DNA from: Spartinivicinus poritis
Lineage (GTDB): Bacteria > Pseudomonadota > Gammaproteobacteria > Pseudomonadales > Zooshikellaceae
Length of the DNA stretch: 64,000 nt
NCBI RefSeq assembly: GCF_028858535.1
Contig: NZ_JAPMOU010000007.1
Location: 62,001 to 126,000, forward strand
Direction of reading: 5' to 3'
In this document: positions 45,235-55,246 of the stretch, in pieces
Layout: each line of letters opens with the position of its first letter
Numbering within the stretch: position 1 is the stretch's first letter
Position numbers and translations under genes: made by a program
The notes under the pieces: model-generated
What the model was told of the DNA's origin: nothing
The model's input: only the letters and a program-made list of their open reading frames with translations
Databases searched by the model: none

Positions 45235-48123
45235 TTATACAGCTACTTTCATGATCAAATGTTGATCTCTCTTCCTTCTAAAATAAGCAGTCCCTAACAT
45301 AATAGCAACCAACCCCATTAACAACCACTCTTCTGGCTCAGGAACAGCTTGTACTGAGAAAACATCTGTAGGTGAGGTAATATCTTCACTACCTCTTTCC
45401 ACTTCTCGATCAAACCGGTCATCCTTTGCTTCAGCTTCCTTCAAAGCTTGCTTCTGACGCTCATTCACGAGTACCAGCATGGATGAATAGTCGGTAACTA
45501 GTTGATTTTCTTTTGCTATTGAATGCAGCTCATCTAATACAGGTAAACTACTTGTGTCTTTATTCACTGCTAAATACTCAAGCCATTGTTTACTTGCTAA
45601 TTTTGTAAAGAATTCATTATTATTTGAGACATTAAAATTATCACCGGTAGATGCGTACCACAAGTAATGATCTGTTATAGCAAAAGGAATGGTTTGGCTT
45701 CTATCATTTATTTGTTCATTTTCCACTTTTACTTCTATATTATTGTTTAACTCTTTACTGCTTTTATCTTTTTCTACAAACTGCTTACGATGGTGTTGCC
45801 TTAAAAAAGCTTGCTCAATAGATTCTGCTATACCACCTTGACTTTTCTTTATTGCTTCTAGCATATTATCATTGTAAGCATAAGGCAATTCACTATTTAG
45901 ATGCACTAACCATAAAGGCGCAGGCATAATTAATTGATCGTTATTATCTTTTTCTAATTCGTAGCTGCCTTTATCGGTCAACATAATCAGCATATTGTAT
46001 TGATCAAATCCTAGCAGCTTTTTCCAAAGAGAAAGCTGCTGATAAGGTTGCTGATTACTTAGGAAGTCAAAATCACTTTTCTTATTTGCTAGTTGAGTAC
46101 AAGCGACATTACAGCTATACAAATCATAATTAACATGATTTGCCTCTAACCAAGATATCGCTCTGGTTACAGCTTGCCTGTTAGTATTCATACTGTATGA
46201 GCTATCAACGAGTACACCCACTGTAATATCTGTATAGTTGTGTTGAGCTTGATGATTTTCTAACACTCTTGGCTTAGCAGTAATGATGGTATTGCCAAAC
46301 GTTGCTTGCATTGGTTTTCTTTGTGTATTTTCAGATTCATAATAAAATACTTCAGGTAACCAGGTTTCTCCCTTTACTAGCTTCTGTCCGTTTAACGTTA
46401 GCTCTAAGCTATGATTCCAAAATAAGTTTCGCTGTTCCAATAGCTCTGGTAAAGGCCAACTACCATCATTATTTGCAGTTGTTGTGTATTCAAACTCAAC
46501 AAATAAAGGGTCAGTTTTGCAATTATGGCGAATATAGAAAAACCTTGAGCTACGCTCACAATTTTTAGCTAACACCGGAAAAGCGCGTAACCGATATTGT
46601 CTTGGCCCGACCTTTTCTAATAAAGAAGGGTCAACTCGTCGCTTAACCTCATCGTTATACACCTGCTGTGCTGCTCCTCTCGGCGCTATAACAAATGGGT
46701 ATTTACGAGGCTTTGATTCATCATCACTTAACCATAAACCTGTCAATACCGCTTCTTCAGGCAGTGAGAAATGCATAACCACTTCCTGGTTAGTAAAGGT
46801 TTGGTTTTCCAAGCGTTGTACGATATTAATTTTTGCAGTATCAGCAACTGCTTTTACCCAAATCTGCTGTTCTGTTACTAACACATGTCGATTAGCTGCA
46901 TTGATTAACCCTGCCGCCATTTCTTCCCGCTCCCAGGTTGCCTGAATAGCATCAATAATGGCATGTTTTTCGGCTTTCTCAATTGGAGTATCAAATAACC
47001 GTTTGTACATAGCCGCAGCTTTTGCTTTGTCCTGTCGAAAATTTTTGCCGTCATAAAGAAAAGGACTAGCCATAGTATTAAAGAATGCTTGAGATATTTT
47101 TGCCAGCATATAATCAGAAGAACCCAGCGCTGTTTTATAAGCAGCCAGTACCGCTGTACTTTTCTCATCTGTAGACACATATCGATAAGCACCAAGATAA
47201 GTATTCACTAGCGCTGTTCGAATACTATCCTTTTCTTCTAAAAAGTAATTGACTTGCTCAATACTCAAGGGTTTTTGATCTGTAATTTCACCAAGTTCGT
47301 TGAATATATGCTGCTGTGGCTGCTGATTAACTACGATAAAGGTACCAATATTGGCTACTACTAGTAAAACAACTGCAGCAGAGACAAGTGGCATATTTAA
47401 TTGTTTATTTGCTACTTTCCACTCCTTGATGAACTGACTTATATAGAGGGAAGTCATAGCAAATGGAAGAAAAATAAATAAGCTAAAGCTGTAAACCCCT
47501 AATAATACTGCAAAAAATATAGCTGGAAATAAGAACAAATTCTCTAACACTTCTAGCCAATCTATTTCAGCCAACACTTTTATAGTACTAATAAAAAAGG
47601 GTATGGCAAAAGGCAACATCAGTGCAGCTAAATAGCAGCCTGTCATTAGGGTGATTACCGCAAGAATAACCCTAACATAAGGTAGAGCAAGTAATTTCAA
47701 TTTTTTGGTATCAGCAATACAGCTTAAAAAGAAAAAAGACCCTATTGCAATAAAAATATTAAATAACAAATGGACCATGCCAGGATTAATATCTCTTAGC
47801 AAGATCAATCGCATCAAGATTAAAAATACCACTGGCATTTCAAACCCGTAAAATAGCTTTAGTAACATTGACGGGTTTCTTCTATATACAGTAACACCTA
47901 AAGCCATTGTTACTATTGGGATAACAATAACAAATAACGCATAGCCTGCTTGCCCCCAGGTGCCTGCTCCCAACATGGCGTCATTAATAGCCACCACCAC
48001 AACATAAGGAACTAAGATAAATAAAGCAACAATACAGAAGATAAGATTCCAAGACCAAAATAGTCCATAGTTAAACAATCTTATCAACTTATACATAATT
48101 TTTTTTAGCTGCTGACTACTCAT
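45235..48123 (-). CDS. multi-pass VIT/VWA protein with PEP-CTERM tail (TIGR02921-like)
   Basis: A 962-residue protein with ~eight hydrophobic segments in the first ~260 residues. A VIT-like region follows (RGAAQQVYNDEVKRRVDPS; LEKVGPRQYRLRAFPV), then a VWA-like domain with the MIDAS motif DSSYS at 640-644. The tail (927-962) is VPEPEEWLLMGLVAIMLG plus YFRRKR, a classic PEP-CTERM sorting signal. An integral protein bearing this signal fits the TIGR02921 family, which pairs with an exosortase. The exosortase is the next gene, 57 bases away. The function is unknown; a surface-display or sorting-assistant role is inferred. Confidence 0.8.
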   Translation of the reverse strand: MSSQQLKKIMYKLIRLFNYGLFWSWNLIFCIVALFILVPYVVVVAINDAMLGAGTWGQAGYALFVIVIPIVTMALGVTVYRRNPSMLLKLFYGFEMPVVFLILMRLILLRDINPGMVHLLFNIFIAIGSFFFLSCIADTKKLKLLALPYVRVILAVITLMTGCYLAALMLPFAIPFFISTIKVLAEIDWLEVLENLFLFPAIFFAVLLGVYSFSLFIFLPFAMTSLYISQFIKEWKVANKQLNMPLVSAAVVLLVVANIGTFIVVNQQPQQHIFNELGEITDQKPLSIEQVNYFLEEKDSIRTALVNTYLGAYRYVSTDEKSTAVLAAYKTALGSSDYMLAKISQAFFNTMASPFLYDGKNFRQDKAKAAAMYKRLFDTPIEKAEKHAIIDAIQATWEREEMAAGLINAANRHVLVTEQQIWVKAVADTAKINIVQRLENQTFTNQEVVMHFSLPEEAVLTGLWLSDDESKPRKYPFVIAPRGAAQQVYNDEVKRRVDPSLLEKVGPRQYRLRAFPVLAKNCERSSRFFYIRHNCKTDPLFVEFEYTTTANNDGSWPLPELLEQRNLFWNHSLELTLNGQKLVKGETWLPEVFYYESENTQRKPMQATFGNTIITAKPRVLENHQAQHNYTDITVGVLVDSSYSMNTNRQAVTRAISWLEANHVNYDLYSCNVACTQLANKKSDFDFLSNQQPYQQLSLWKKLLGFDQYNMLIMLTDKGSYELEKDNNDQLIMPAPLWLVHLNSELPYAYNDNMLEAIKKSQGGIAESIEQAFLRQHHRKQFVEKDKSSKELNNNIEVKVENEQINDRSQTIPFAITDHYLWYASTGDNFNVSNNNEFFTKLASKQWLEYLAVNKDTSSLPVLDELHSIAKENQLVTDYSSMLVLVNERQKQALKEAEAKDDRFDREVERGSEDITSPTDVFSVQAVPEPEEWLLMGLVAIMLGTAYFRRKRDQHLIMKVAV

Positions 48124-48180
48124 AATCTAACTCCATTATCACTATTCTTTTCCGACGACCATATAACTAATGTGAAGGAT

Positions 48181-49761
48181 TTAAAATTGACTCTTTATAT
48201 GGCTATATACTTTGCCAACAAATTTTTCAGTTGCCAAAGCACTTAACTCTCCCTCCCAAGCGACTGATACCATTACCCAAGGCTCACTGGGAGTTAACCA
48301 GCCTGAGAATACACGAGATGAATAATCAGCTGTCTGTTTAGTCGGAGACTGAAACCAATAAAAACCGGAATTTTGTCCACCATTAAGATGCAGGTATTTT
48401 ATTTCTACTGGCTTACTATCATACTCTGCTGATAGCGATAAAATTTTTTCATAATCAACCGTAATATTTTGCGAAAGATAACAGTTTCTTGGATCATGCT
48501 GAGACTTCCAGTAATGGCTATAGACAAAAATTAAACTGCCTTGATGGCCACTCCACTCAAACTGATATTTAACAGCACTAGCTGAATTCCTTTTAAAAAA
48601 TTTCTCTTCTATCGGTAGAAATGCTACCTCTTTACCATTAAAGTCAACTGGTAGTTCGATACTTTTATTAGTTATTGATTGCTGCTTTGGTAAAGGCTCA
48701 TAGAGAAAGATGCTCCCTGTTATAATGATAAATAGTAGAACCAAGCCGTAACAATCTCTTTTTATAAAGCCTACACTTATCAAAGACAAATTAGGTGGGT
48801 TGGTATTCATTGATTCTTGTTTTGGTGATATTTGAATATTTCCACTTTGAAGCCTCATCAGTAGCCATCCAAATAGGCAGGAAAAAACAAAACCTAACAC
48901 ACCAAGCATTGTATGGGCATAATTAGCTAACTGAGGAAGGTTAAGCACTAAATCTAAAGCAACCAAGCTAATAATTCGGAAGATATTGAAACCAACCAAG
49001 CAGCAAATAAATAGCATCAAACTAATTAGCCAACGTAAAGAAAGCTTTTTACTCTCTATCCAAGTTAAAAATATATAAAAAATTAACCCCGCCCATAGCC
49101 CTTTTAAACCACTACAACTTAAATCGACTATAGCAGCCTTATTTTCAATCAAGATAACCGACTCACGGGTTAATGCAATAACTCCAAAGCTTGAAAGAAA
49201 GTGTTTAGCCATCTCTGCTGAAAATAACCTGAGAGGAAACCCTAAGTAAATATCTAAATAGCCTTCAAAGGGTAGTAATAAAATCAGTAGTGCAAATGGT
49301 AAAAATGCTTTGGCCCAGGATGTAGCTTTTACATATAATCCTAAAAAACCATATAGCGTAATCAGCATCAAAGTGGCAGAAAAAATATGAATGCCCGTCA
49401 ATCGCTCATTTAATAAAAAAATCAAGCAACCTACAGTGAATACGACTAATGGCAGTTTTTTAATTTGAAAGCTCAGCGTCAACAGTAGTTTCTTTGAAAC
49501 AACACTATGTATGGCTAAACCAACTAGTAACCCCACACCAATAATATGAAAGCTGTTTTCAGCAGTTTGTATCTGCTTCCAAACCCACAGTAATGTTGGT
49601 TTAAACAAGTAGATGAGGCTAATGACAACCAGTAACTGGCTAAAAATAAAAGCAGCATTCCATCGAACAGCGGTTACCAATGGGTTCTCAACTAGTTGTT
49701 GTTCAACTTGCCGGCAACTTGTAGAAATACACTGTTTATTTAAACTAGCTTGCATCATCAT
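48181..49761 (-). CDS. exosortase with C-terminal EpsI-like domain (XrtO-like)
   Basis: A 526-residue membrane protease/transpeptidase of the exosortase family, which recognises PEP-CTERM proteins at the membrane. About ten membrane segments hold the catalytic triad: Cys216 in DLSCSGLKGLWAG, Arg262 in NIFRIISLVALD and His283 in YAHTMLGVLGF. The last ~190 residues form an EpsI-type domain (HDPRNCYLSQN). The neighbour carries a PEP-CTERM tail in a TIGR02921-like protein, the partner seen with exosortase O, so the XrtO subtype is likely but rests on memory. The first reading-frame Met is a Met triplet; which is used is unclear. Confidence 0.85.
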   Translation of the reverse strand: MMMQASLNKQCISTSCRQVEQQLVENPLVTAVRWNAAFIFSQLLVVISLIYLFKPTLLWVWKQIQTAENSFHIIGVGLLVGLAIHSVVSKKLLLTLSFQIKKLPLVVFTVGCLIFLLNERLTGIHIFSATLMLITLYGFLGLYVKATSWAKAFLPFALLILLLPFEGYLDIYLGFPLRLFSAEMAKHFLSSFGVIALTRESVILIENKAAIVDLSCSGLKGLWAGLIFYIFLTWIESKKLSLRWLISLMLFICCLVGFNIFRIISLVALDLVLNLPQLANYAHTMLGVLGFVFSCLFGWLLMRLQSGNIQISPKQESMNTNPPNLSLISVGFIKRDCYGLVLLFIIITGSIFLYEPLPKQQSITNKSIELPVDFNGKEVAFLPIEEKFFKRNSASAVKYQFEWSGHQGSLIFVYSHYWKSQHDPRNCYLSQNITVDYEKILSLSAEYDSKPVEIKYLHLNGGQNSGFYWFQSPTKQTADYSSRVFSGWLTPSEPWVMVSVAWEGELSALATEKFVGKVYSHIKSQF

Positions 49762-49914
49762 ATATCCTGAATGCCTGATTCAAAATATAAAAAAAACTTA
49801 TGCAAACATGACGAATGGGATGAGCAATTACACCGTAGATTTTGTGCAGATTCTGTGCATAAACAACTTCACTGACTAGTCTTACACCATAGAAAAACCT
49901 CTAATTCATAGCTT

Positions 49915-51855
49915 TTATCCCACTTCCTTTTGTGGGATTACAATTATATCGCTAGGAAAACTACATTCAAATGTAGCACCATGGCCTTTTTCAGATAAAA
50001 CACTTATCTTTCCTCCATGCTGCTCAACAATCTTCTTACATATTGCTAACCCAATTCCTGTACCACTGTATTCATTTTTTCCATGTAAGCGCTGAAAAAT
50101 TTTAAATATCTTAGTGTGATAGTCAGGCGCAATACCAATACCATTATCTTTTATACTAAAAACACCCCAATCTCCTTTCCAGTTGAATGCTATTTCAACT
50201 ACAGGAGCTTTATCGCAATACTTTAGAGCATTACTTATTAAGTTCTGGAACAACTGTAACATCAGTGTCTGATTTGCGTACAAACTTGGTAATAAGCCAT
50301 ATTGAATCTTAGCTCCAGTCTTATCAATCACACTCTGTAAGCAATCAGATACACTTGCCAAGGTATCTTCTATATTAACCAACTCCAAACGCGCTTCAAC
50401 ATCCAGTCTTGAGTAAGCAAGGATATCGGTTATTAACTCCTGAGCACGAGTAGCACCCTCTGTCATATAAAGCATATATCGGCTGGCTTTTTCATCTAGA
50501 GTTGTCTTATCCAATTTAACTTGCAATTTTTCTGAATAACTGCGAACCATACGCAATGGCTCTTGTAGGTCATGAGAGCAAATAAACGCAAAACGCTCTA
50601 ATTCCTCATTAGACTGGCTCAGCCGCTTAATTAAATTATCTTTTTCTTGCTGAGCAGCAAGGCGTTCACTAATATCAGTAACAGAAGCAAGAAAGTTTAC
50701 CCCTGATGCAAATTCTATGGGGCTTAGTACAACTTCTACTGGAATAGTATTTCCTTTTTTATGCAAACCAAATAGTTCTTTTCCTTTTCCCATCGATCGC
50801 TTATTCATATCTTGCTTAAATCTTCGAAAATGCTTTTTATGTACCTCTCGCAAGTTTTTTGGCAATAGTACTTCTATAGGTTGACCAAGTAACTCTTTTC
50901 GGTCATAACCAAAAATAACTTCTGTTTGGCGATTCACCATAGTAATAAAACCACTCTCGTTAGCTAGAATCAGAGCATTTGACTCACTTTCAACCACAAG
51001 ACGTGTACGTTCTTCAGCTTTTTCAAGATCTTTTTCTAAAGCTTTGCGACGTTCAATTTCATTCGCAAGAGAATCTCTGGAAACGGTTGTATGAAGTAAG
51101 TCTTTAGCCATTTTATTAAATGACTTCGCTAAGTTACTAACTTCATCATTTGAGTCAATAAAATCTATATAGTCTATATTATTATCTGTCTTTTTAATAG
51201 AAAATTGATTCATTTTACTACTAAGAGCACAAATTGGCTTTACAATGAAATAATGATAATAAAAAGAAGATAGTATTATTATAAAAACCAAAAAAACAAG
51301 CATACTACCTGTAGTAATTGCAAAATCTTTCTGCAGCTTATTAAATTCATCAACTACGTCATTTATTCTCTTTACATTAAAATTTGTCAAATCTTTTAAC
51401 ACTGCCTCTGCTTGTAACGACAGCACTTCCCACTGAATAAATGTAGACTCAGTTTTTTTTATATCTGCCTGTTGTATCGAGAGTATCAATTTATCTTGTA
51501 TACTTTGACTACTTTTTTTAATTTTTATAAATTGCGATAAAAGCTTTAATGCTGCCTCATCTTTTAGATGCTCTTTAAGCTGACTAAGCACAACATACAT
51601 TTCAGCATTTGATTTTTTAATTACTGACAAAGTTTGTTTTTTTTGAATAAATTTATAAGACAACAAATTTATATCTTTAGCTTTCTGAAGAGCATTTATA
51701 TAATTCAAGGTTTTATTTGCATACTCTACTTGACTAATTGTTTTGCGCAATAAGTTTTCAGCCATTCTCATATCTAAAAAAGCATAAGAAATACTTACTA
51801 CAGCAAGAAACAGTAATATTACATTTGGCAATAATAATTTTGTATTTACTTTCAT
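49915..51855 (-). CDS. PAS-HAMP sensor histidine kinase
   Basis: A 646-residue membrane kinase. A periplasmic loop of ~150 residues lies between two membrane segments (LLPNVILLFLAVVSISYAF and SMLVFLVFIIILSSFYYHYF), followed by HAMP (KMNQFSIKKTDNNIDYI), a coiled coil and a PAS domain (LVVESESNALILANESGFIT). The dimerisation helix has HDLQEPLR with His428, the phytochrome-kinase type, then the ATPase boxes QNLISNALKY, KDNGIGIAPD and GTGIGLAIC. I start at ATG 51855 because the first in-frame start is a TTG. It lies upstream of the exosortase gene. Confidence 0.9.
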   Translation of the reverse strand: MKVNTKLLLPNVILLFLAVVSISYAFLDMRMAENLLRKTISQVEYANKTLNYINALQKAKDINLLSYKFIQKKQTLSVIKKSNAEMYVVLSQLKEHLKDEAALKLLSQFIKIKKSSQSIQDKLILSIQQADIKKTESTFIQWEVLSLQAEAVLKDLTNFNVKRINDVVDEFNKLQKDFAITTGSMLVFLVFIIILSSFYYHYFIVKPICALSSKMNQFSIKKTDNNIDYIDFIDSNDEVSNLAKSFNKMAKDLLHTTVSRDSLANEIERRKALEKDLEKAEERTRLVVESESNALILANESGFITMVNRQTEVIFGYDRKELLGQPIEVLLPKNLREVHKKHFRRFKQDMNKRSMGKGKELFGLHKKGNTIPVEVVLSPIEFASGVNFLASVTDISERLAAQQEKDNLIKRLSQSNEELERFAFICSHDLQEPLRMVRSYSEKLQVKLDKTTLDEKASRYMLYMTEGATRAQELITDILAYSRLDVEARLELVNIEDTLASVSDCLQSVIDKTGAKIQYGLLPSLYANQTLMLQLFQNLISNALKYCDKAPVVEIAFNWKGDWGVFSIKDNGIGIAPDYHTKIFKIFQRLHGKNEYSGTGIGLAICKKIVEQHGGKISVLSEKGHGATFECSFPSDIIVIPQKEVG

Positions 51856-51932
51856 CGCAAATACCAATATTTATATCTAAACTCAATATTTACCATTACG
51901 TTCAAGTCACAACCCCATAATACATTAGTAAA

Positions 51933-52931
51933 TCAATTATAAATTGTTACAGACTTAGGCTTTACTACCTCCAAAAACTCCGGATAAATTATCGACCTAA
52001 AGTCAGGTATATCTTCATCAAATACACCTTGCTCTTTAAACCAATTTGCTTCTACTTTCAAAGTAGTTAATAGAACATTATCAAGCTTTAACTCTAAGTT
52101 GAAATCATTCCAAACATTACGAATTGTTTCTTTAGGTATTTTTGATAAATGATTAATAACTATATCAATGGCTTGTTGCGGTTTTTCCTGCAAAAATTTT
52201 TCTGCACGCGCCAAAGCTCTAACACAACGCTGCAGCGCCTCTTTTCGATCTTTTACTTTATTTTGCTTACCAACTAGCACTGACAGCTCAGTATATACTT
52301 CTGAGTAAAAAGCGACTGATTTTCTGTCACCAAGAACTTTTTTAGCGCTATACAGGTGGGTATTCCATATCGCAACAGCGTCAACTACTCCCCTTTTAAT
52401 GGCTGGCGCCATCACATAAGGCTTTAGATCAAGTAATATTACATCACTTTTTGACATTCCATGACTTTTTAGAAAGAAGTCTAAAAAAAACTCAGCATTG
52501 GTATTTTTTGTGACACCAATTTTTTTACCTTTAAGGTCTTGTGGCAACTCAATACCACTGTCTCGCCTTGCAACAAGAGCAGTGTTTTTAGATGAGTTGT
52601 GCAAACCTGTAACAATAGCCAACTTGTGGCCTGCTATTGTTTGAAGCACAACAGGTGTTTCGTAAACAGTTGCAAGATCAGACTCCCCTGCAATAACACT
52701 TGCTAAAGCATCACGACCAGATGAAAATGACTTATAAGATATTTCTAGATTCTCGTCCTTAAAAAAACCTTTAATTTCAGCAATATAAATCAATGCAAAA
52801 ACTGGTTGTGAACCCTCAGCTATGATAAGTGTCTCTTTAGGATTGTGAGTAAATATACGAAATCCGAATAAAGCAATCGCTGAAGTTATTACGATAGCAA
52901 AAATACCTCTCCATTTATTCAAAACAATCAT
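51933..52931 (-). CDS. orphan NMT1/SsuA-type substrate-binding protein
   Basis: A 332-residue exported binding protein of the NMT1/thiamine-pyrimidine/taurine type. It has an N-terminal signal or anchor (IFAIVITSAIALFGFRIF), PVFALIYIAEIKGFFKDENL, a typical first lobe, SGRDALASVIAGESDLATVY, and LKGKKIGVTKNTNAEFFLDF. No permease or ATPase adjoins. It lies just upstream of a histidine kinase with a periplasmic loop, so it may present a ligand to it. ATG at 52931 has its ribosome site directly abutting; a TTG three codons in is better spaced. Confidence 0.82.
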   Translation of the reverse strand: MIVLNKWRGIFAIVITSAIALFGFRIFTHNPKETLIIAEGSQPVFALIYIAEIKGFFKDENLEISYKSFSSGRDALASVIAGESDLATVYETPVVLQTIAGHKLAIVTGLHNSSKNTALVARRDSGIELPQDLKGKKIGVTKNTNAEFFLDFFLKSHGMSKSDVILLDLKPYVMAPAIKRGVVDAVAIWNTHLYSAKKVLGDRKSVAFYSEVYTELSVLVGKQNKVKDRKEALQRCVRALARAEKFLQEKPQQAIDIVINHLSKIPKETIRNVWNDFNLELKLDNVLLTTLKVEANWFKEQGVFDEDIPDFRSIIYPEFLEVVKPKSVTIYN

Positions 52932-53175
52932 CCCTTGACTATGTAACTAACTTGCAACTTTATTTTATTATAGCTTATCACTAGCAATGGTAACATGTAT
53001 ATTTACTAAACCAAATAAAGCATCACCTATAGTTTTAATTTTTTATTAAGCTTACTTTTCTCTATTAAAATACTAAATACTTTCTTGTTTATTTAATGTA
53101 TCTCCCTAACTTACTTTACTATATACTGTACTACAATAGTTAGTTATACAAGCTCATATTATAAGGGGCTACTTT

Positions 53176-53610
53176 ATGAATTCTATTAAAATATTACTAA
53201 TTGAAGATAACCCTGGAGATGTTGAGCTTACTCGTGAAGTACTAGAAGATGGGAGGTTAAAAAACGACCTGCAAGTTGCAATGGATGGTGAAGAAGCCCT
53301 AGATTACCTCTTTCAAAGAGGTAATCACGAAAATGCTTCTACTCCAGATATTATTTTACTTGATCTCAACCTGCCAAAAGTCAGTGGCCGAGAAGTATTA
53401 CAGGTTATTAAAAAATGTCCTGAACGTAGTCGCATTCCAGTTATTGTTCTTTCTAGCTCAGAGGCTGCCCGAGATATTCAAGAAAGTTATTGCCTACATG
53501 CTAACTGTTTTGTTACCAAACCAGTTAAGTTTGAAGAATTTCTAAAGGTGGTGCAAATGATAGAGTCGTTTTGGATAGATATCGTTAAATTACCCAGCCA
53601 ATGTGTATAA
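53176..53610 (+). CDS. Rcp1-type single-domain response regulator
   Basis: A 144-residue CheY-like protein of the phytochrome-partner type. Phosphorylation Asp63 lies in PDIILLDLNLPKVSG; the acid pair is Glu10-Asp11 in LLIEDNPGDVELTREVL, the switch Ser is in VIVLSSS, and Lys115 is in FVTKPV. It has no output domain. It would pass phosphate within a relay, most likely from the divergent HDLQEPLR-type kinase or from the soluble kinase just downstream. An AAGGGG ribosome site precedes the ATG. Confidence 0.9.
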   Translation: MNSIKILLIEDNPGDVELTREVLEDGRLKNDLQVAMDGEEALDYLFQRGNHENASTPDIILLDLNLPKVSGREVLQVIKKCPERSRIPVIVLSSSEAARDIQESYCLHANCFVTKPVKFEEFLKVVQMIESFWIDIVKLPSQCV

Positions 53611-53652
53611 GTAGAGTAGCGAATAATAAGAAAATTGGATGACATTTAGACA

Positions 53653-54351
53653 ATGATAGAAGAACAAGAACTAGATGATCTAGCATATGGTATCTCTCAC
53701 GATATAGGTGGCTGCCTACGAGGTATTATTAGTTTTTCAGAAATGTTACATAAGCGGCTTGCCTACAAATTAGATGACAAAGAGAATTATTGGTTTCAAT
53801 TATTGCAAGACAATAATAATAAAGCTCAATTAATGATAAACTCATTATTGATTTACTCACGTTTACATCAGTCTAAGTCTCAAACAAACATTAATTTATC
53901 AAGATTAATTCAACAAATTTTTAAAGAAGTAAAGCAAAAATATCAAGGTGACATATACAAAAACATGGAAATATCAATGCCAACACACTTCCCTGTATTT
54001 ACTGGCATTGAGGAACATTGGCGGCTTTATTATACCTATATAATTGATAATGCATTTTTGTATCAGCCCAAAAATAGTCCAGGGCATACTCCTAAAATAT
54101 GGGTTCATTGTTCTGAACAGCCAGAGAGTAAATTCAAAATAACAGTTGAAGATAATGGTATAGGCGTATCAGATCAACAGCTAGGCAAACTAATTCGTCC
54201 ATTTATGAGAGAACAAAGCGAGAAAGACTACCCAGGTATTGGTATGGGGCTAACATTGTGTGCCCGGATAGTACAATTAAACAAAGGGGTAATAGAGCTA
54301 GACCACTCCTCAACAGGCGGGCTGGCAGTTTCTTGTACTCTTACCATGTAG
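53653..54351 (+). CDS. soluble histidine kinase-like protein
   Basis: A 232-residue cytoplasmic kinase core with no sensory domain. The H box is LAYGISHDIGGCLRGIISFS, with His16, close to HDLQEPLR-type kinases, and the ATP region has DNAFLYQPKN, VEDNGIGVSDQQ and GIGMGLTLC. It follows the response regulator by 43 bases, so the two are one operon. With so short an N terminus it probably relies on a partner for input, or works as a phosphotransfer protein or adaptor. Confidence 0.85.
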   Translation: MIEEQELDDLAYGISHDIGGCLRGIISFSEMLHKRLAYKLDDKENYWFQLLQDNNNKAQLMINSLLIYSRLHQSKSQTNINLSRLIQQIFKEVKQKYQGDIYKNMEISMPTHFPVFTGIEEHWRLYYTYIIDNAFLYQPKNSPGHTPKIWVHCSEQPESKFKITVEDNGIGVSDQQLGKLIRPFMREQSEKDYPGIGMGLTLCARIVQLNKGVIELDHSSTGGLAVSCTLTM

Positions 54352-55246
54352 TACTTAATATGCAAATAAAGCAACAAGTTTACGTATGTATCCATCAATA
54401 GCTGCTCCTACAAAAATACAGTAGTCTTATTTGACACATATCGTTTTTTAAAAAAAGCTCCAAATCTATATCCCTTATACAATTCTTGTTTCACTTCACA
54501 AGTTATATACAGAAAAAATAAGATTTTATTTAGAGGTCATCAATCCTGAGTGGGGCAACTTGCTTAATTTATTGTCGCACTAGTGAAAGCTCACTCAATT
54601 AGCTTGTAAAGATATTACTTTCCCTCTATTTTAGGTGTTACTTTTAATCAAAACAATTATAATACCAACAAGCGCAAGTAATTACTTTTATATTTACCAC
54701 CAGAAATTCCTATTTAACCACTGACAGAGCTTTTAGAGTTTAAAACTGGTTGCAACTTTTTTCGAAAATAAGATTCCATTTTGCTTGAAAGCTCCTAACC
54801 ATACTGAGGTATGGAGTAAATACTAAAACCAACGTTTACCTCTTACTCAAATACCTGTTTTGCAGTGGCAAACTTTCCCCATTAACCCTATTTTTAATAT
54901 CTATTGATTTAGCACAATACTTTTTTATAGTTTTACAACCGAATTAAGGAACATATTAATAAGCTGCTTATTGAGAGTAGGTTATGTAGTATCAATCCAA
55001 ATAAAAGCGATAAAAATCACAGTCCCCGCTTAAACAAGTTATCAATTTTTACTTATATTTGATCATTGTCACAAATACTTTTTTTACAAGACTCTTTCAT
55101 TTAGTCCTTATCAATTAGCAACCTACTGTTTAGCCTAAGTTATTTTTTTCTGGCATATATTGTGCTCATGAGCAGCAGCCTCAAATGACAGTTTTATTAC
55201 TTTAATATCAAGTTTTTACTTAATACACTTTAGGAGTAATCTCCCA
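54352..55246. other. 895-base gap upstream of the PEP-CTERM exoprotein gene
   Basis: No gene or RNA is recognised. A small hairpin CCATAC-tgag-GTATGG sits near 54803. TGGCATATATTGTGC at 55151 looks superficially like a sigma-54 site but the spacing is off by one. The right end carries an AGGAGTAATCTCCC leader before the ATG at 55247, in which GGAG and CTCC can pair. Confidence 0.4.

Noticed and set aside
46905-47195. 96-codon minus-strand ORF inside the VIT/VWA gene
   Set aside because: It is a shadow frame inside a well-supported long gene, with Trp/Cys-rich unlikely composition.
55151-55165. TGGCATATATTGTGC as a sigma-54 promoter of the PEP-CTERM gene
   Set aside because: The GG-to-GC distance is one base too long and -12 TTGC is absent.
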